Source: Bacteroidota bacterium
GTDB lineage: Bacteria; Bacteroidota; Bacteroidia; Chitinophagales; Chitinophagaceae
Reading direction: 5' to 3'
Assembly (NCBI GenBank): GCA_013289175.1
Contig: JABDAN010000001.1
Location: 110,772-174,771, forward strand
Length of the DNA: 64,000 nucleotides
Shown piece by piece: positions 17,472 to 27,124 of this stretch. Positions within the stretch are counted from its first letter, which is position 1, and every line of letters starts with the position of its first letter. The position numbers were made by a program, and so were the translations under genes. The notes beneath the pieces are model-generated. The model did not search any database. It worked only from the letters and a program-made list of their open reading frames with translations, and was not told the DNA's origin.

Positions 17472-18146
17472 TTATTGCAGTTTTTTAGCATAATTGGCAT
17501 TCGAAATTATGAGTTTCATATTCTTTGCCGGCAAGTCAAATTCCCCGTTGTTTATGGCTGTGAGGCCATTTTGAAAGGTCTTGTAGTTGATAGTACCAGA
17601 TATGGCGTCTCCATTGGTCACCGTGGATTTAAAATTCTGACTTACATAAGCCAAAGTACCTTTGGTAACCACCAAGGTCAGTTGATCATTCGGTTTTAAT
17701 ACACTGCTTCCCGAAACATTGATCACATTTCCCGACTGGGAAATTCCGGCCGCATCAAAGAAATTGACCATTTGACCCTTGTTCAGGAATAAATAACCCA
17801 TGCCAACCGAAATCGCATCGTCGATATAGGTTTTTAAATCAGCTATTTTTTTTCTGGCGATATCTCCCCGGATTCCACCTGGAAGTTTGGATGAAGGGGT
17901 GGACGTGGTAGCGGTAGTAACTACTTTACCATCTTGCCCTACGGCAATGGAACTCACAATGGTGGTTTTTAATTCACCACCAACAAAAACCTGAACGGTT
18001 CGGCTCCAGACATAATTGGCAAGTTGTGCCCGATTGGCGGCGGCGGCACTGGAAACCTGAAGACTTAAAGTCGTTTTGTTGGATTGGGCAGTTACAGTCA
18101 GGCATAGGGCGACTAGAAAACTGCAAAAAATGATTGTCTTTTTCAT
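17472..18146 (-). CDS. Secreted protein of unknown function
   Basis: A 224-residue protein with a signal peptide (MKKTIIFCSFLVALCLTVTAQ). The mature part begins with an Ala-rich helix-like stretch and continues with beta-rich segments such as DQLTLVVTKGTLAYVSQNFKS. The only cysteines are in the signal peptide. It is flanked by a terminator and stands alone on its strand. I do not recognise a family. Confidence 0.68.
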   Translation of the reverse strand: MKKTIIFCSFLVALCLTVTAQSNKTTLSLQVSSAAAANRAQLANYVWSRTVQVFVGGELKTTIVSSIAVGQDGKVVTTATTSTPSSKLPGGIRGDIARKKIADLKTYIDDAISVGMGYLFLNKGQMVNFFDAAGISQSGNVINVSGSSVLKPNDQLTLVVTKGTLAYVSQNFKSTVTNGDAISGTINYKTFQNGLTAINNGEFDLPAKNMKLIISNANYAKKLQ

Positions 18147-18388
18147 GTTGTGTGGTTATTGATTAGTATTGAAAACTTACAGAGACAAATCCAGTGCTGA
18201 TAAATTTATGTGCTATACCGCAGGTCAATCCCGGACAAACCAATTTTCAGATAAATGTATGATCAATTCTTGATTTCCGGTTGAATTGAACGTAAATTTA
18301 TCGTGATATTTGAACCATCTTTTTCCTGATAATGAGATGTTTATTTGAATAAAGATGACTCCTGTTTTATCACGATTATAAAGCTCCT

Positions 18389-20593
18389 ATGCGTAATTTA
18401 TTTTTAGTTGTTTTGCTTGTTATCCTTTCACATTCAAGTTTTTCGCAGGCTCCTCAACAGTGGCCCAAACAAATTTCCGGACCAAACGCAACCATTAAAA
18501 TTTATCAACCTCAGATAGAATACTATCAGGGCGATACGATCAAAACACGGGGAGCTTTTTCCGTATTGGTCAACGGGACTTCCGATCCCGTATTCGGGGC
18601 GCTGTGGATAACGGCAATGTTGCAAACGGACCGGAATAACCGAACTGCTACCTTAATAAGAATTAAAGTAAACGAAATAAAATTCGCCGGCGATTCCAAC
18701 CAATCGAATGTTGATAAATTAAAATCACTGATTGAAAAAGAAATTCCCAAATGGGATATGGTTCTATCACTCGACCAAATGGAGGCCTCCATCGAAGCCG
18801 ATGGCCGGAGTACCAATGATGAATCCCAGAGTCTATCCACCACTCCTCCTAAAATTATTTACTCAAGTAAACCGGCGACCCTTGTCCTGATCGAAGGAGA
18901 TCCAAAACTTAAAGAAAACCAGGAAATGGGCGTTGAATTGGTTTTGAACACGCCTTTTACGATAGCCAAGGTAAAGGATCTGTATTATTTGTACGGAAGT
19001 GGAAAATGGTATACCTCCCAGGCGATTGCTGGTCCGTGGAAATTTGTAAAGTCCATTCCGAAGGTGCTGGATAAATTAAACAATGCCATTAAAGAAAATG
19101 AAACCAAACAAAACGTCAAGGTCGCTTCAGACAGTGAAGCCAATATTATTCCGGAAATCATCGTCAGTACAGAACCGGCTGAACTGATTCAGTCCAACGG
19201 GGAACCCGATTTTGCTGCCATTAAAGGCACGACTTTACTTTACATGACCAATACGAACAATGATATTTTTATGAATACCGGCGACCAGCAATACTATGTA
19301 TTGCTATCCGGAAGATGGTATACCTCTGCCAGTCTGAAAGGTCCATGGTCTTATCGCGCTTCCGATAAACTTCCTGCGGATTTTGCTAAAATTCCGGAGA
19401 ATTCTCCCAAAGATGATGTCCTGGCCAGTGTAGCGGGAACCGATCAGGCACAGGATGCGGTAATGGATGCACAGATTCCCCAGACGGCAAAAGTGGATCG
19501 TGCCACTTCGACCACCAAAGTGGAATACAATGGAGATCCTCAGTTCAAAGCAATCGATGGGACCAATATACAATATGCCATCAACACCAGTTCAACGGTG
19601 CTTCTGTCAGGGGGTAAGTATTACTGTGTGGATAACGGAATCTGGTATGAAAGCACAAGTGCCAAAGGTCCCTGGACGGTTTCTACGACAAGACCTGCAG
19701 AAGTAAATAAAATTCCCGCTGCGGTTCCGGTTTACAATGTAAAATATGTTTATATCTATGAAACGACACCGCAATATGTATACGTAGGGTATACTCCTGG
19801 TTATATGGGGACCTATGTGTATGGCGGAACAGTAATATATGGTACAGGATATTATTACAATCCTTGGTATGGACCTTACTACTATCCCCGTCCTGTAACT
19901 TATGGGTTTAGTATGCGGTACAATCCCTATTATGGATGGAGCGTAGGATTTCACTACAGTGCCGGATGGTTTCATTTCAGTTATTATGGTGGAGGTTATC
20001 ATGGTGGCTATTGGGGACCACCGATGTACCGTCCTCCCTATTACCATCGTCCGGGTTATCCTCCTTATTATCGTCCGCCCTATTATCCCAGACCTGGTTA
20101 TAGACCACCCGTAGCTACTCCTTATTACCGGGGAGGAAATAATAATGTCACCATCAACAACAACATCTATCGAAACAACAAAGGTGTTAGCACCAGTGAC
20201 CGGGTGCGACCCATGCCGTCCACACAGCCTGCAACCAGACCCACAACAGGCGGTGGGTCGAACAACAAATTGCCGTCAACCCAACCGGTTACTCGGCCCT
20301 CGACCGGTAGTCCCAGCAATCGGCTGCCGTCCACGCAGCCGGTCAATCCGAGTGTGATAACGGATAGACAGGGCAATGTTTTCCAGAAATCTGGAAATGG
20401 CTGGCAGGAAAGATCGGGCAATAGCTGGCAAAATGTGCCTCAAAACAATCAGGCAGAAATCAACCGGTTGAATCAGCAACAGCAAATCAGGGACCGAGGC
20501 AATATGCGCGCAAACAATTTCCAGTCCAGTAAACCGGCAGCACCCGCTTCGCGACCAGCCTCCGGAGGAGCAGCCAGAGGGGGAAGGCGATAA
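18389..20593 (+). CDS. 734-residue secreted repeat protein, Tyr/Gly/Pro-rich
   Basis: A large secreted protein (signal peptide FLVVLLVILSHSSFSQ). Residues roughly 25-160 form a beta-rich region. Then come three copies of a module with the pattern EGDP...LYYLYGSGKWYTSQAIAGPW, best seen as KWYTSQAIAGPW, RWYTSASLKGPW and IWYESTSAKGPW. A long Tyr/Gly/Pro-rich segment follows (about 455-590), then PSTQPxTRP tandem repeats and a Gln/Asn-rich, Arg/Gly-ended tail. Similar proteins are sometimes labelled carbohydrate-binding family V/XII. It could be an adhesin or wall/surface-associated protein, but no catalytic motif is present. Confidence 0.78.
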   Translation: MRNLFLVVLLVILSHSSFSQAPQQWPKQISGPNATIKIYQPQIEYYQGDTIKTRGAFSVLVNGTSDPVFGALWITAMLQTDRNNRTATLIRIKVNEIKFAGDSNQSNVDKLKSLIEKEIPKWDMVLSLDQMEASIEADGRSTNDESQSLSTTPPKIIYSSKPATLVLIEGDPKLKENQEMGVELVLNTPFTIAKVKDLYYLYGSGKWYTSQAIAGPWKFVKSIPKVLDKLNNAIKENETKQNVKVASDSEANIIPEIIVSTEPAELIQSNGEPDFAAIKGTTLLYMTNTNNDIFMNTGDQQYYVLLSGRWYTSASLKGPWSYRASDKLPADFAKIPENSPKDDVLASVAGTDQAQDAVMDAQIPQTAKVDRATSTTKVEYNGDPQFKAIDGTNIQYAINTSSTVLLSGGKYYCVDNGIWYESTSAKGPWTVSTTRPAEVNKIPAAVPVYNVKYVYIYETTPQYVYVGYTPGYMGTYVYGGTVIYGTGYYYNPWYGPYYYPRPVTYGFSMRYNPYYGWSVGFHYSAGWFHFSYYGGGYHGGYWGPPMYRPPYYHRPGYPPYYRPPYYPRPGYRPPVATPYYRGGNNNVTINNNIYRNNKGVSTSDRVRPMPSTQPATRPTTGGGSNNKLPSTQPVTRPSTGSPSNRLPSTQPVNPSVITDRQGNVFQKSGNGWQERSGNSWQNVPQNNQAEINRLNQQQQIRDRGNMRANNFQSSKPAAPASRPASGGAARGGRR

Positions 20594-20652
20594 CCGAAAT
20601 ATTTAATGATGAACGACCCCTCTGTTCAACACAAAGAGGTAGTTCCATTGTC

Positions 20653-21933
20653 TTATACTTCCAGGGCAACCGCTGGTTGCGCTTTTTTTCTGGCGTCTTC
20701 CTTCGTTTTACTCTTAATCAATTTGCTGACCCGCGACAAAAGAAATACGCTGATTGCTGAAATGCAGACAATGATATAACCCACCGTGTTGTAGTGTTCG
20801 AGAGGACCAAATTTGGTTTTTTGAACCACAATCATTCCAGCCACAGCTGCGGCAATGCCGCCGGCGATTTGCTGAAGCGATGAATTTATGCTCATGAATG
20901 CACCCCGGTCCTGTAATACGGGCACCGCAGTGATCAGTGCGCTGCTGGGTACCATCCTGCCCAGGATCCCAGCCATCATCAATACATTCAATGCGACGAC
21001 CACAACCAAAGGGGTAACCGGAAGATTGGTATATATAACCACCATAATGGCCGTCCATACCGATGCAATCACAAAAATTCTAAATTTATCGGTTTTGTCA
21101 CTGAGTTTTCCGATCAACGGCATGATTATCAGCGAACTGATGCCTGCCACCATAAAAAGAATCGGTAGTTGCTTCTGGGTCACATGTAAATTATTAATGG
21201 CAAACGCTGATGCGAACGGCATCATCATAAATCCGCCGATCGACAACAAACCAGTCGCAGTAAATCCTATCCGATAATCTTTTTTTCCCAGTGTATTGAG
21301 GAGATGTTTAATGGCTGAATGATCCTGTTGTATTCCCAAATGTTTAGTTAGGGGTTTGATTTTAAAAGAAATCAAAATGGCTACTGTGATCGCCATGGCA
21401 GCCACCCATAAAAAAGGCGCGTGCCAGCCCCATTTATTTGCTAAAAACAAGCCAATAGGAATCCCCAGCACTTGGCTTGCACCAAAACCCATTTGCATGA
21501 AACCCATAACCCGTCCACGATGTTGCAAATCAAAAAGATCCGCTACGATAGCCATCGAAATAGATCCGATGACTCCACCAAACAATCCAGTGATGATCCG
21601 AGCCCCTACCAGTAAAGGATAAGAATCTGCCAGACCACAGAGAATCGTTCCAATTATAAATCCAGAATAAAAAAACAGCAATAGTTTTTTTCGATCATAG
21701 CGATCTGCAAATCCCGCTGTCAGCAATCCAGAAATTCCTGCACTGAACGCATAAGCCGACACTGCCAATCCAAAATGAGCTGGTTTGATATTCAGGGATT
21801 TCATGAGTATATCCCCGAGCGGAGACATCACCATAAAATCAAGTACTACGGTGAACATCGTGATCGCTAAGATCAGTATCGCAAATTTTTGATAGTCAGT
21901 AAAAGGAACAGCAGCATTCTTTTCTTTTTCCAT
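20653..21933 (-). CDS. MFS transporter, 12-TM exporter type
   Basis: A 426-residue major facilitator with twelve predicted transmembrane segments. The loop 2-3 motif A appears as GFADRYDRKKLLL, and TM5-like GFMQMGFGASQVLGIPIGL resembles the drug-proton antiporter motif C region (Pro-containing). This suggests an efflux rather than uptake transporter, perhaps of the AraJ/Bcr type. It ends close to the hydroxyproline gene set but has its own ~250-base upstream region, so a direct link to that pathway is not supported. Confidence 0.85.
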   Translation of the reverse strand: MEKEKNAAVPFTDYQKFAILILAITMFTVVLDFMVMSPLGDILMKSLNIKPAHFGLAVSAYAFSAGISGLLTAGFADRYDRKKLLLFFYSGFIIGTILCGLADSYPLLVGARIITGLFGGVIGSISMAIVADLFDLQHRGRVMGFMQMGFGASQVLGIPIGLFLANKWGWHAPFLWVAAMAITVAILISFKIKPLTKHLGIQQDHSAIKHLLNTLGKKDYRIGFTATGLLSIGGFMMMPFASAFAINNLHVTQKQLPILFMVAGISSLIIMPLIGKLSDKTDKFRIFVIASVWTAIMVVIYTNLPVTPLVVVVALNVLMMAGILGRMVPSSALITAVPVLQDRGAFMSINSSLQQIAGGIAAAVAGMIVVQKTKFGPLEHYNTVGYIIVCISAISVFLLSRVSKLIKSKTKEDARKKAQPAVALEV

Positions 21934-22182
21934 AAGTCAGCAAAGTTCGTTTATTTATGAATTTTTTCGTCAGGATTTAACGATTATTCAACCAAAAAAG
22001 GGTTTTTATAAAACGAAACGCGGATAAAATAACTGCACATCTTATATAAGGGCGAAAATAATTTTCTCATACTTGTTGTATTTCGGGTAAAAATAGCTGC
22101 GTGGTTTCCGGTTTTCAAATGATGATAGGTCAATAAAGGGCCAAAGGCGGTAAACCTCAGTATTTTTCCGGTAAAAGAAATT

Positions 22183-23427
22183 TCAGGAGAACCTTTCTGG
22201 ATTAAAAGCATCAATCCCTACTGGCAGCGGATGGCCGTTGGCCAGATCGGACACGACCCGACCGGTTGCAGGGCCTAAACCCAAACCCATCATAGAATGA
22301 CCACCGGCAAAGATCAGATTCTTCAGTTTTCTGCTGAAACCAATGTAAGGCAGGCCGTCGGGAGAGCAAGGTCGAAATCCAAACCAAATGTCTTTGGTAT
22401 CCGGCATTTTAAGGGAAAGATTGGGGAAATATTTAGGAATAGATTCGATGATGCCTTCTACTCTTTTGCGATGGATCCGGTTGTTAACTGAAGCAATTTC
22501 CATGGTTCCCCCATAGCGCATGTATCCATTCATGGGAGTGATCGCAACCCGGGCCTCACAGAGAATGGCGGGAATATTCAATTTGAAGGCAGGGTTTTTC
22601 TCCGTAATCGAATATCCCTTTCCAGGCATCAGGGGGATTGAAATGCCAGCCATTTTTGCCAATGTTGACATCCAAGCTCCTGCCGAGAGTACAAACAGAT
22701 CGGCATGGAAATCTTCTTTGTCTGTCGACAGTTTTTTAATTTGACTGTTCTGGGTCTGGATATGGGTGATGGGACAGTGGGTTCGTATCCTGCCCCCCTT
22801 TTTAATAAACGTTTTCATCAGCTGTTGCATGAGCGCAGGGGGATAAAGGTGCGCATCACAGCGATAATGTACAGCACCCAGTATGTCCATTTGTAAACCA
22901 GGTTCCAGTACCTTGATCTGATCGGGGGAGATCAGCTCCGCATCCAAACCCAGGGAGCGGGCTTTGACTGCCAGATGCGATTCCTCATCCTCCGTGCGCG
23001 CAGTTTTAAAATACATCAGAATTCCTTTTTGTTCAAAGGCAAACTGGAATCCCGGTTGATTGGCCAACTCTTGGTATAAATGGTAACTGAGCAGGCTCAG
23101 GTCCCTTAAATAAGGTGCGCCTTGCTCCACATTTTTTTGATTCGCATGGCGAATAAACTGTAAACCCCATTTTGCCAAAGGGAGGCTCAACGCAGGTCTC
23201 ACATAAAATGGACTCTTACTGTCAAACATCCAGCGAATTCCCTGTGCGATGATACCTGGCGAAGCCAGCGGTGTAAAATGGCTCGGTACGATCATACCGG
23301 CATTTCCAAAGGAGCAATTATCAGAAAGATCATCTCTATCCAATACGGTCACCTCCCATCCGCTTTGCTGCAGGTAATAGGCAGAACACAATCCAATAAT
23401 TCCACCACCAACAACAACAGCCTTCAT
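22183..23427 (-). CDS. FAD-dependent D-amino-acid/D-hydroxyproline oxidoreductase (DadA-like)
   Basis: A 414-residue DAO-family flavoprotein with N-terminal FAD-binding motif VVGGGIIGLCSAYYL and late GGHSMMGLGLGPATGRVV. In the context of the hydroxyproline genes it should oxidise cis-4-hydroxy-D-proline to 1-pyrroline-4-hydroxy-2-carboxylate (inference from gene order; the family is known for this step in Pseudomonas and Sinorhizobium). The start was moved from 23460 to the ATG at 23427, directly before the beta-strand of the Rossmann motif. It lies 35 bases after the epimerase stop. Confidence 0.88.
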   Translation of the reverse strand: MKAVVVGGGIIGLCSAYYLQQSGWEVTVLDRDDLSDNCSFGNAGMIVPSHFTPLASPGIIAQGIRWMFDSKSPFYVRPALSLPLAKWGLQFIRHANQKNVEQGAPYLRDLSLLSYHLYQELANQPGFQFAFEQKGILMYFKTARTEDEESHLAVKARSLGLDAELISPDQIKVLEPGLQMDILGAVHYRCDAHLYPPALMQQLMKTFIKKGGRIRTHCPITHIQTQNSQIKKLSTDKEDFHADLFVLSAGAWMSTLAKMAGISIPLMPGKGYSITEKNPAFKLNIPAILCEARVAITPMNGYMRYGGTMEIASVNNRIHRKRVEGIIESIPKYFPNLSLKMPDTKDIWFGFRPCSPDGLPYIGFSRKLKNLIFAGGHSMMGLGLGPATGRVVSDLANGHPLPVGIDAFNPERFS

Positions 23428-23462
23428 GATTATGCTATTAATTCTCCAGAAGATGGTCATAT

Positions 23463-24470
23463 TTACAAAACCTGGAAACCCAAGGCATAGGGGTCATCCA
23501 TTTCATCGATGGTGATGGTATTGTGACCATATACCCTCGCCCAGCCTTCAATACCGGGCCGGATGGCGGGCCTTCCGGCTACGGTTGTTTCCTCTTCGAT
23601 GGTACCGGTAAAAGTAGAACCAATGATGCTTTCATGGATAAACCGGTCCCCCTTTTTTAATATGCCTCGGGTATACCATTGGGCCATTCTTGCCGAAGTT
23701 CCCGTGCCACAAGGGCTGCGATCGATTGCCTTATCACCATAACATACCGCATTTCTGGCCGTTGAATTCTTGTTCATCACCGCTCCTGTCCATAAAATAT
23801 GGGAACAGCCATGGATGGTTGGATTCTCCGGATGGATGAATTCAAATTGCTCGTTTATCCGTTTGCGCAGTGCTCTTGACCAGGAGATGAGCTGATCGGC
23901 CGCATGGTGTTCCAATCCTTTGAAGTTTTTTTGAACATCAATGATGGCGTAAAAATTTCCACCATATGAAACGTCGAGCGTCAGTTCACCCAGGTCTGGA
24001 CATTCAACCGTTAAGTCTGTAGCTGCCAGATAGGAGGCGACGTTTGTCAGCTTAACAGATTTTACCTTATTTCCTTCCTGATGATATCGGACCGGTATGA
24101 TTCCCGCTGGCGTTTCCAAGACGACCATGCCCGGCGTTTTTGGATGAATCAATCCTTCTTCAATTCCAATTGTAATCGTGCCGATGGTACCATGCCCGCA
24201 CATTGGAAGGCAGCCACTGGTTTCGATAAATAAAACAGCCGTGTCGCAGGAAGGATCCATTGAAGGATATAAAATACTTCCACTCATCATGTCATGTCCA
24301 CGGGGTTCGAACATGAGCCCTTTGCGGATCCAGTCAAATTCTTTTAAGAAGTGCTGCCGTTTTTCACTCATCGTTCTGCCCGTTAAAATCGGACCACCTT
24401 CGGCGATCAACCTCACAGGATTTCCGCAGGTGTGGGCATCAATGCAAAAAAAATTATTAACAGGCGGCAT
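23463..24470 (-). CDS. 4-hydroxyproline 2-epimerase (proline racemase family)
   Basis: A 335-residue proline racemase superfamily member. Both catalytic positions are cysteine: MCGHGTIG (Cys91) and DRSPCGTGTSAR (Cys254), which fits an epimerase rather than a trans-3-hydroxyproline dehydratase, where the first Cys is replaced. It should convert trans-4-hydroxy-L-proline to cis-4-hydroxy-D-proline in the cytosol. Neighbours supply the next three steps to 2-oxoglutarate. About 35 bases separate it from the genes on either side, so co-transcription is likely. Confidence 0.92.
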   Translation of the reverse strand: MPPVNNFFCIDAHTCGNPVRLIAEGGPILTGRTMSEKRQHFLKEFDWIRKGLMFEPRGHDMMSGSILYPSMDPSCDTAVLFIETSGCLPMCGHGTIGTITIGIEEGLIHPKTPGMVVLETPAGIIPVRYHQEGNKVKSVKLTNVASYLAATDLTVECPDLGELTLDVSYGGNFYAIIDVQKNFKGLEHHAADQLISWSRALRKRINEQFEFIHPENPTIHGCSHILWTGAVMNKNSTARNAVCYGDKAIDRSPCGTGTSARMAQWYTRGILKKGDRFIHESIIGSTFTGTIEEETTVAGRPAIRPGIEGWARVYGHNTITIDEMDDPYALGFQVL

Positions 24471-24505
24471 AGGCTAGAAATTTCCTGTTGATTTTTTCAG
24501 GCAGG

Positions 24506-26092
24506 TCATATGGGCAATTGGGTGAACTGTCCATTTACCCTGCGCATGATCTTCAAAGGATTTTCATTTTTTAATGCCTCAGGGATCAACAAAGGCGGGC
24601 AGTCCTGAAAACAAATTGGTCGCGTAAATCGTTTGATGGCATCTGCGCCCACCGAAGTGCTTCTGGCATCTGTGGTGGCGGGGAAGGGACCGCCGTGAAC
24701 CATGGCATAACAGACTTCCACACCGGTTGGAACACCGTTGAATACAATCCGTCCGACTTTACTGGCCAGAATATCTAAACAGTTTTTAAATTTTTTTATT
24801 TCATTCGATTCTCCGATCACAGTAGCCGTCAGCTGGCCATGCAGTGATTGCAACGCCTCGGTGAGTTCCTGTTCATTCCCACATTTCACCACCAGGGAAG
24901 CGGGGCCGAATATTTCGGATTGGAGTTCCGGGTTGACAATGAAATCACGAGCATCGACTTGCAGGAGTGTCGAAGAAGCTTTGTATTCGGCCTGAAGGTC
25001 CTCTCCTTTCCACAATTTTATGACTCCTTTCTGATGAGCAGTCGCTTGTCTGGTTCTATAGTAATTGCGGCAGACCGATTCATTGAGCATAACGGCTGGT
25101 GAAGATTCAGCCATTTTCTGCGTTAGGGATTTCAGGAAGCGGTCGGAAAATTTATCGGAGATTAGAAAAATCAAACCCGGATTAGTGCAAAATTGCCCGG
25201 CCCCGAGCGTAATGGATGCTACCAGTTGGGAAGACAGGGCTTCCGATTCTTTTTCCAGTTTGGAAGGAAGGATTAACACCGGGTTGATACTGCTCATTTC
25301 CGCGAATACGGGAATTGGAACTTTTCGATCGTTAACTGCCGCCCGGTAAATGGCCATTCCTGCCGTATAGGAACCGGTGAATCCAATGGCTTTAATGCTC
25401 GGGTGTTTGACCAGCTGCAAACCAGTAATCGGTCCCCTCCCCACCAAAAAAGAAAATACGCCGTCCGGCATGCCCGTTTTTTCTGCTGCTCGAATGATGG
25501 CAGAAGCCACCAATTCGTTGGTACCCAAATGAGATTCATGCGCTTTAACAATGACCGGATTACCTGCAGCGAGCGCTGAAGCCGTATCACCGCCTGCGGT
25601 TGAAAAAGCAAATGGAAAATTACTAGCTCCAAATATGGCTACCGGACCCAGAGGAACCAACATTTTTCGCAAATCGGCCTGAGGCAAAGGTTTGCGTTCC
25701 GGTTTACCCGTATCGATGACGGCTTCTACCCAGGAACCTTCCCGGAGAAGCTCGGCAAATAAATTTAACTGTCCAGTAGTTCGTCCGCGCTCAGACCGGA
25801 GTCTGGATTCAGGCAGCCCCGATTCGAGCATGGCCCGCTCAATCAATTCATCACCTAAGGCAAGAATCTCTTCTGCAATGGCGTCTAAGAAGCGTGCCTT
25901 TTCTGCAGAAGGCATGTCCTTATAAACAGCAAAAGCTTTTTCAGCTTTGCTGATGGCGCCTTCCATTTCTTCCCGGGTCGCAATAAAAAATTTTTCGGGT
26001 AAATTTTTCTGACCAATGGTACTAAAAACTTCCAAAGTGGAGCTGCCCTCCCCGCTTTCTGTATTTCCGATTCGGTTATACCCGCTCAGCAT
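24506..26092 (-). CDS. 2-oxoglutarate semialdehyde (2,5-dioxovalerate) dehydrogenase
   Basis: A 528-residue NAD(P)-dependent aldehyde dehydrogenase of the ketoglutarate-semialdehyde group, which is longer than most ALDHs. Catalytic residues are visible: Asn159 in ASNFP, Lys183 in IVKAHESHLG, Glu265 in VFAEMSSINP and the nucleophile Cys302 in GAGQFCTNPG. It performs the last step of hydroxyproline degradation, giving 2-oxoglutarate. The start overlaps the end of the upstream deaminase gene by 17 bases, so the two are translationally coupled. Confidence 0.92.
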   Translation of the reverse strand: MLSGYNRIGNTESGEGSSTLEVFSTIGQKNLPEKFFIATREEMEGAISKAEKAFAVYKDMPSAEKARFLDAIAEEILALGDELIERAMLESGLPESRLRSERGRTTGQLNLFAELLREGSWVEAVIDTGKPERKPLPQADLRKMLVPLGPVAIFGASNFPFAFSTAGGDTASALAAGNPVIVKAHESHLGTNELVASAIIRAAEKTGMPDGVFSFLVGRGPITGLQLVKHPSIKAIGFTGSYTAGMAIYRAAVNDRKVPIPVFAEMSSINPVLILPSKLEKESEALSSQLVASITLGAGQFCTNPGLIFLISDKFSDRFLKSLTQKMAESSPAVMLNESVCRNYYRTRQATAHQKGVIKLWKGEDLQAEYKASSTLLQVDARDFIVNPELQSEIFGPASLVVKCGNEQELTEALQSLHGQLTATVIGESNEIKKFKNCLDILASKVGRIVFNGVPTGVEVCYAMVHGGPFPATTDARSTSVGADAIKRFTRPICFQDCPPLLIPEALKNENPLKIMRRVNGQFTQLPI

Positions 26093-27020
26093 GTTGTTTT
26101 TTTGGTGTATTCAAATATTCTGTGAGGTCAGGTCTTGTTTCCATGGCCTGACGGATTACCGTGAGTATGCGTTTTCTCTCTTCTCCATCCAATGTGAGCC
26201 GGGGAGCCCTAACCTGCTCAGATCCGATACCCGTCTGAGAAGCTGCCAGCTTGATATATTGAACGAGTTTAGGCTGGATATCCAGTTCAAGAAGGGGAAG
26301 AAACCACCGATAAATCTGCAAAGCCTCCGCATATCTCCCTGATTTCATCAAACGAAAAACGGTGACCGTTTCCGCAGGAAAAGCATCCACCAAACCGGCG
26401 ACCCATCCATCAGCGCCCAGCGCAAGTTCCTCCAATGCAAGGGTATCTACCCCGCAAAGGATTTTAAACCGATCTGAAAAACGATTCTTCATGCGTGTTA
26501 CGTTCGAAACATCCCGGGTGGATTCCTTCACTGCTTGGATATTTTTGGTTTCGGCGAGTGCTTCAAACATTTTAATCGTAATCTCAATCTTATAATCCAC
26601 CGGGTTGTTATAGAGCATGATGGGCAGGCTCGTGCTGGATGCGATCCGCCTAAAGTATTCGACTGTCTCCCGCTCATCAGCCTTATATTTCAAAGGAGGA
26701 AGCAGCATCAAACCATCGGCGCCATTTTTCTCGGCTTCTCCAGCCAAAGAAATAGCCTCCCGGGTGGCTTGCTCAGCAATATTGACAATGACCGGTACGG
26801 CACGTTTCCTGTTTTTGACGGCAAATCGCAACAATTCCATCACTTCTGCCCGTAACAAGGTACTGGCTTCTCCCAGGGAACCTCCCAGGACTAAGCCGTC
26901 GATGCCGGCATCGAGCTGAACATCCAGATTCAACTGAAACATGTCGAAATCGATGGAGTCGTCCGGTTTGAATGGGGTCAACAAGGCAGGATAGATTCCC
27001 TTCCAAAGTGGTTGTACCAT
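26076..27020 (-). CDS. DHDPS-family 1-pyrroline-4-hydroxy-2-carboxylate deaminase
   Basis: A 314-residue class I aldolase-type lyase of the dihydrodipicolinate synthase family. The Schiff-base lysine is Lys165 (QAVKESTRD), the catalytic Tyr137 is in MLYNNP and the GGSLGE loop is at about 46-51. In this operon it is best read as the deaminase making 2-oxoglutarate semialdehyde from 1-pyrroline-4-hydroxy-2-carboxylate. Alternative substrates such as N-acetylneuraminate are disfavoured by the neighbours, but the family is not separable on motif alone. First gene of the four-gene set. Confidence 0.85.
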   Translation of the reverse strand: MVQPLWKGIYPALLTPFKPDDSIDFDMFQLNLDVQLDAGIDGLVLGGSLGEASTLLRAEVMELLRFAVKNRKRAVPVIVNIAEQATREAISLAGEAEKNGADGLMLLPPLKYKADERETVEYFRRIASSTSLPIMLYNNPVDYKIEITIKMFEALAETKNIQAVKESTRDVSNVTRMKNRFSDRFKILCGVDTLALEELALGADGWVAGLVDAFPAETVTVFRLMKSGRYAEALQIYRWFLPLLELDIQPKLVQYIKLAASQTGIGSEQVRAPRLTLDGEERKRILTVIRQAMETRPDLTEYLNTPKKQHAERV

Positions 27021-27076
27021 ATAGAATAAATTAATGCATTATTACCTAAAGTTAACGGAGCAAAAGGAAATGAAAA

Positions 27077-27099
27077 AACCAGGTTGGATCAACCTGGTT
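27077..27099 (-). terminator. Rho-independent terminator
   Basis: A perfect 10-bp stem AACCAGGTTG / CAACCTGGTT with a 3-base loop (GAT), followed on the minus strand by TTTTTCATTTCC. It ends the transcript of the gene at 27125-27574 and insulates the hydroxyproline operon that starts at 27020. Confidence 0.9.
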
Positions 27100-27124
27100 G
27101 TGCTCATATGTTGTCAAAACAGTT

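Noticed and set aside
19607-20047. 146-residue minus-strand ORF inside the repeat protein
   Set aside because: It arises from the Tyr/Gly/Pro-rich low-complexity codons of the plus-strand gene.
20210-20350. Possible CRISPR-like repeats
   Set aside because: The repeats are in-frame codons for PSTQPxTRP in a secreted protein, without constant spacing or nearby cas genes.
20600-20645. Terminator between the repeat protein and the MFS gene
   Set aside because: Only a 5-bp stem (CCTCT/AGAGG) without a T-tract was found, so it is too weak to call.
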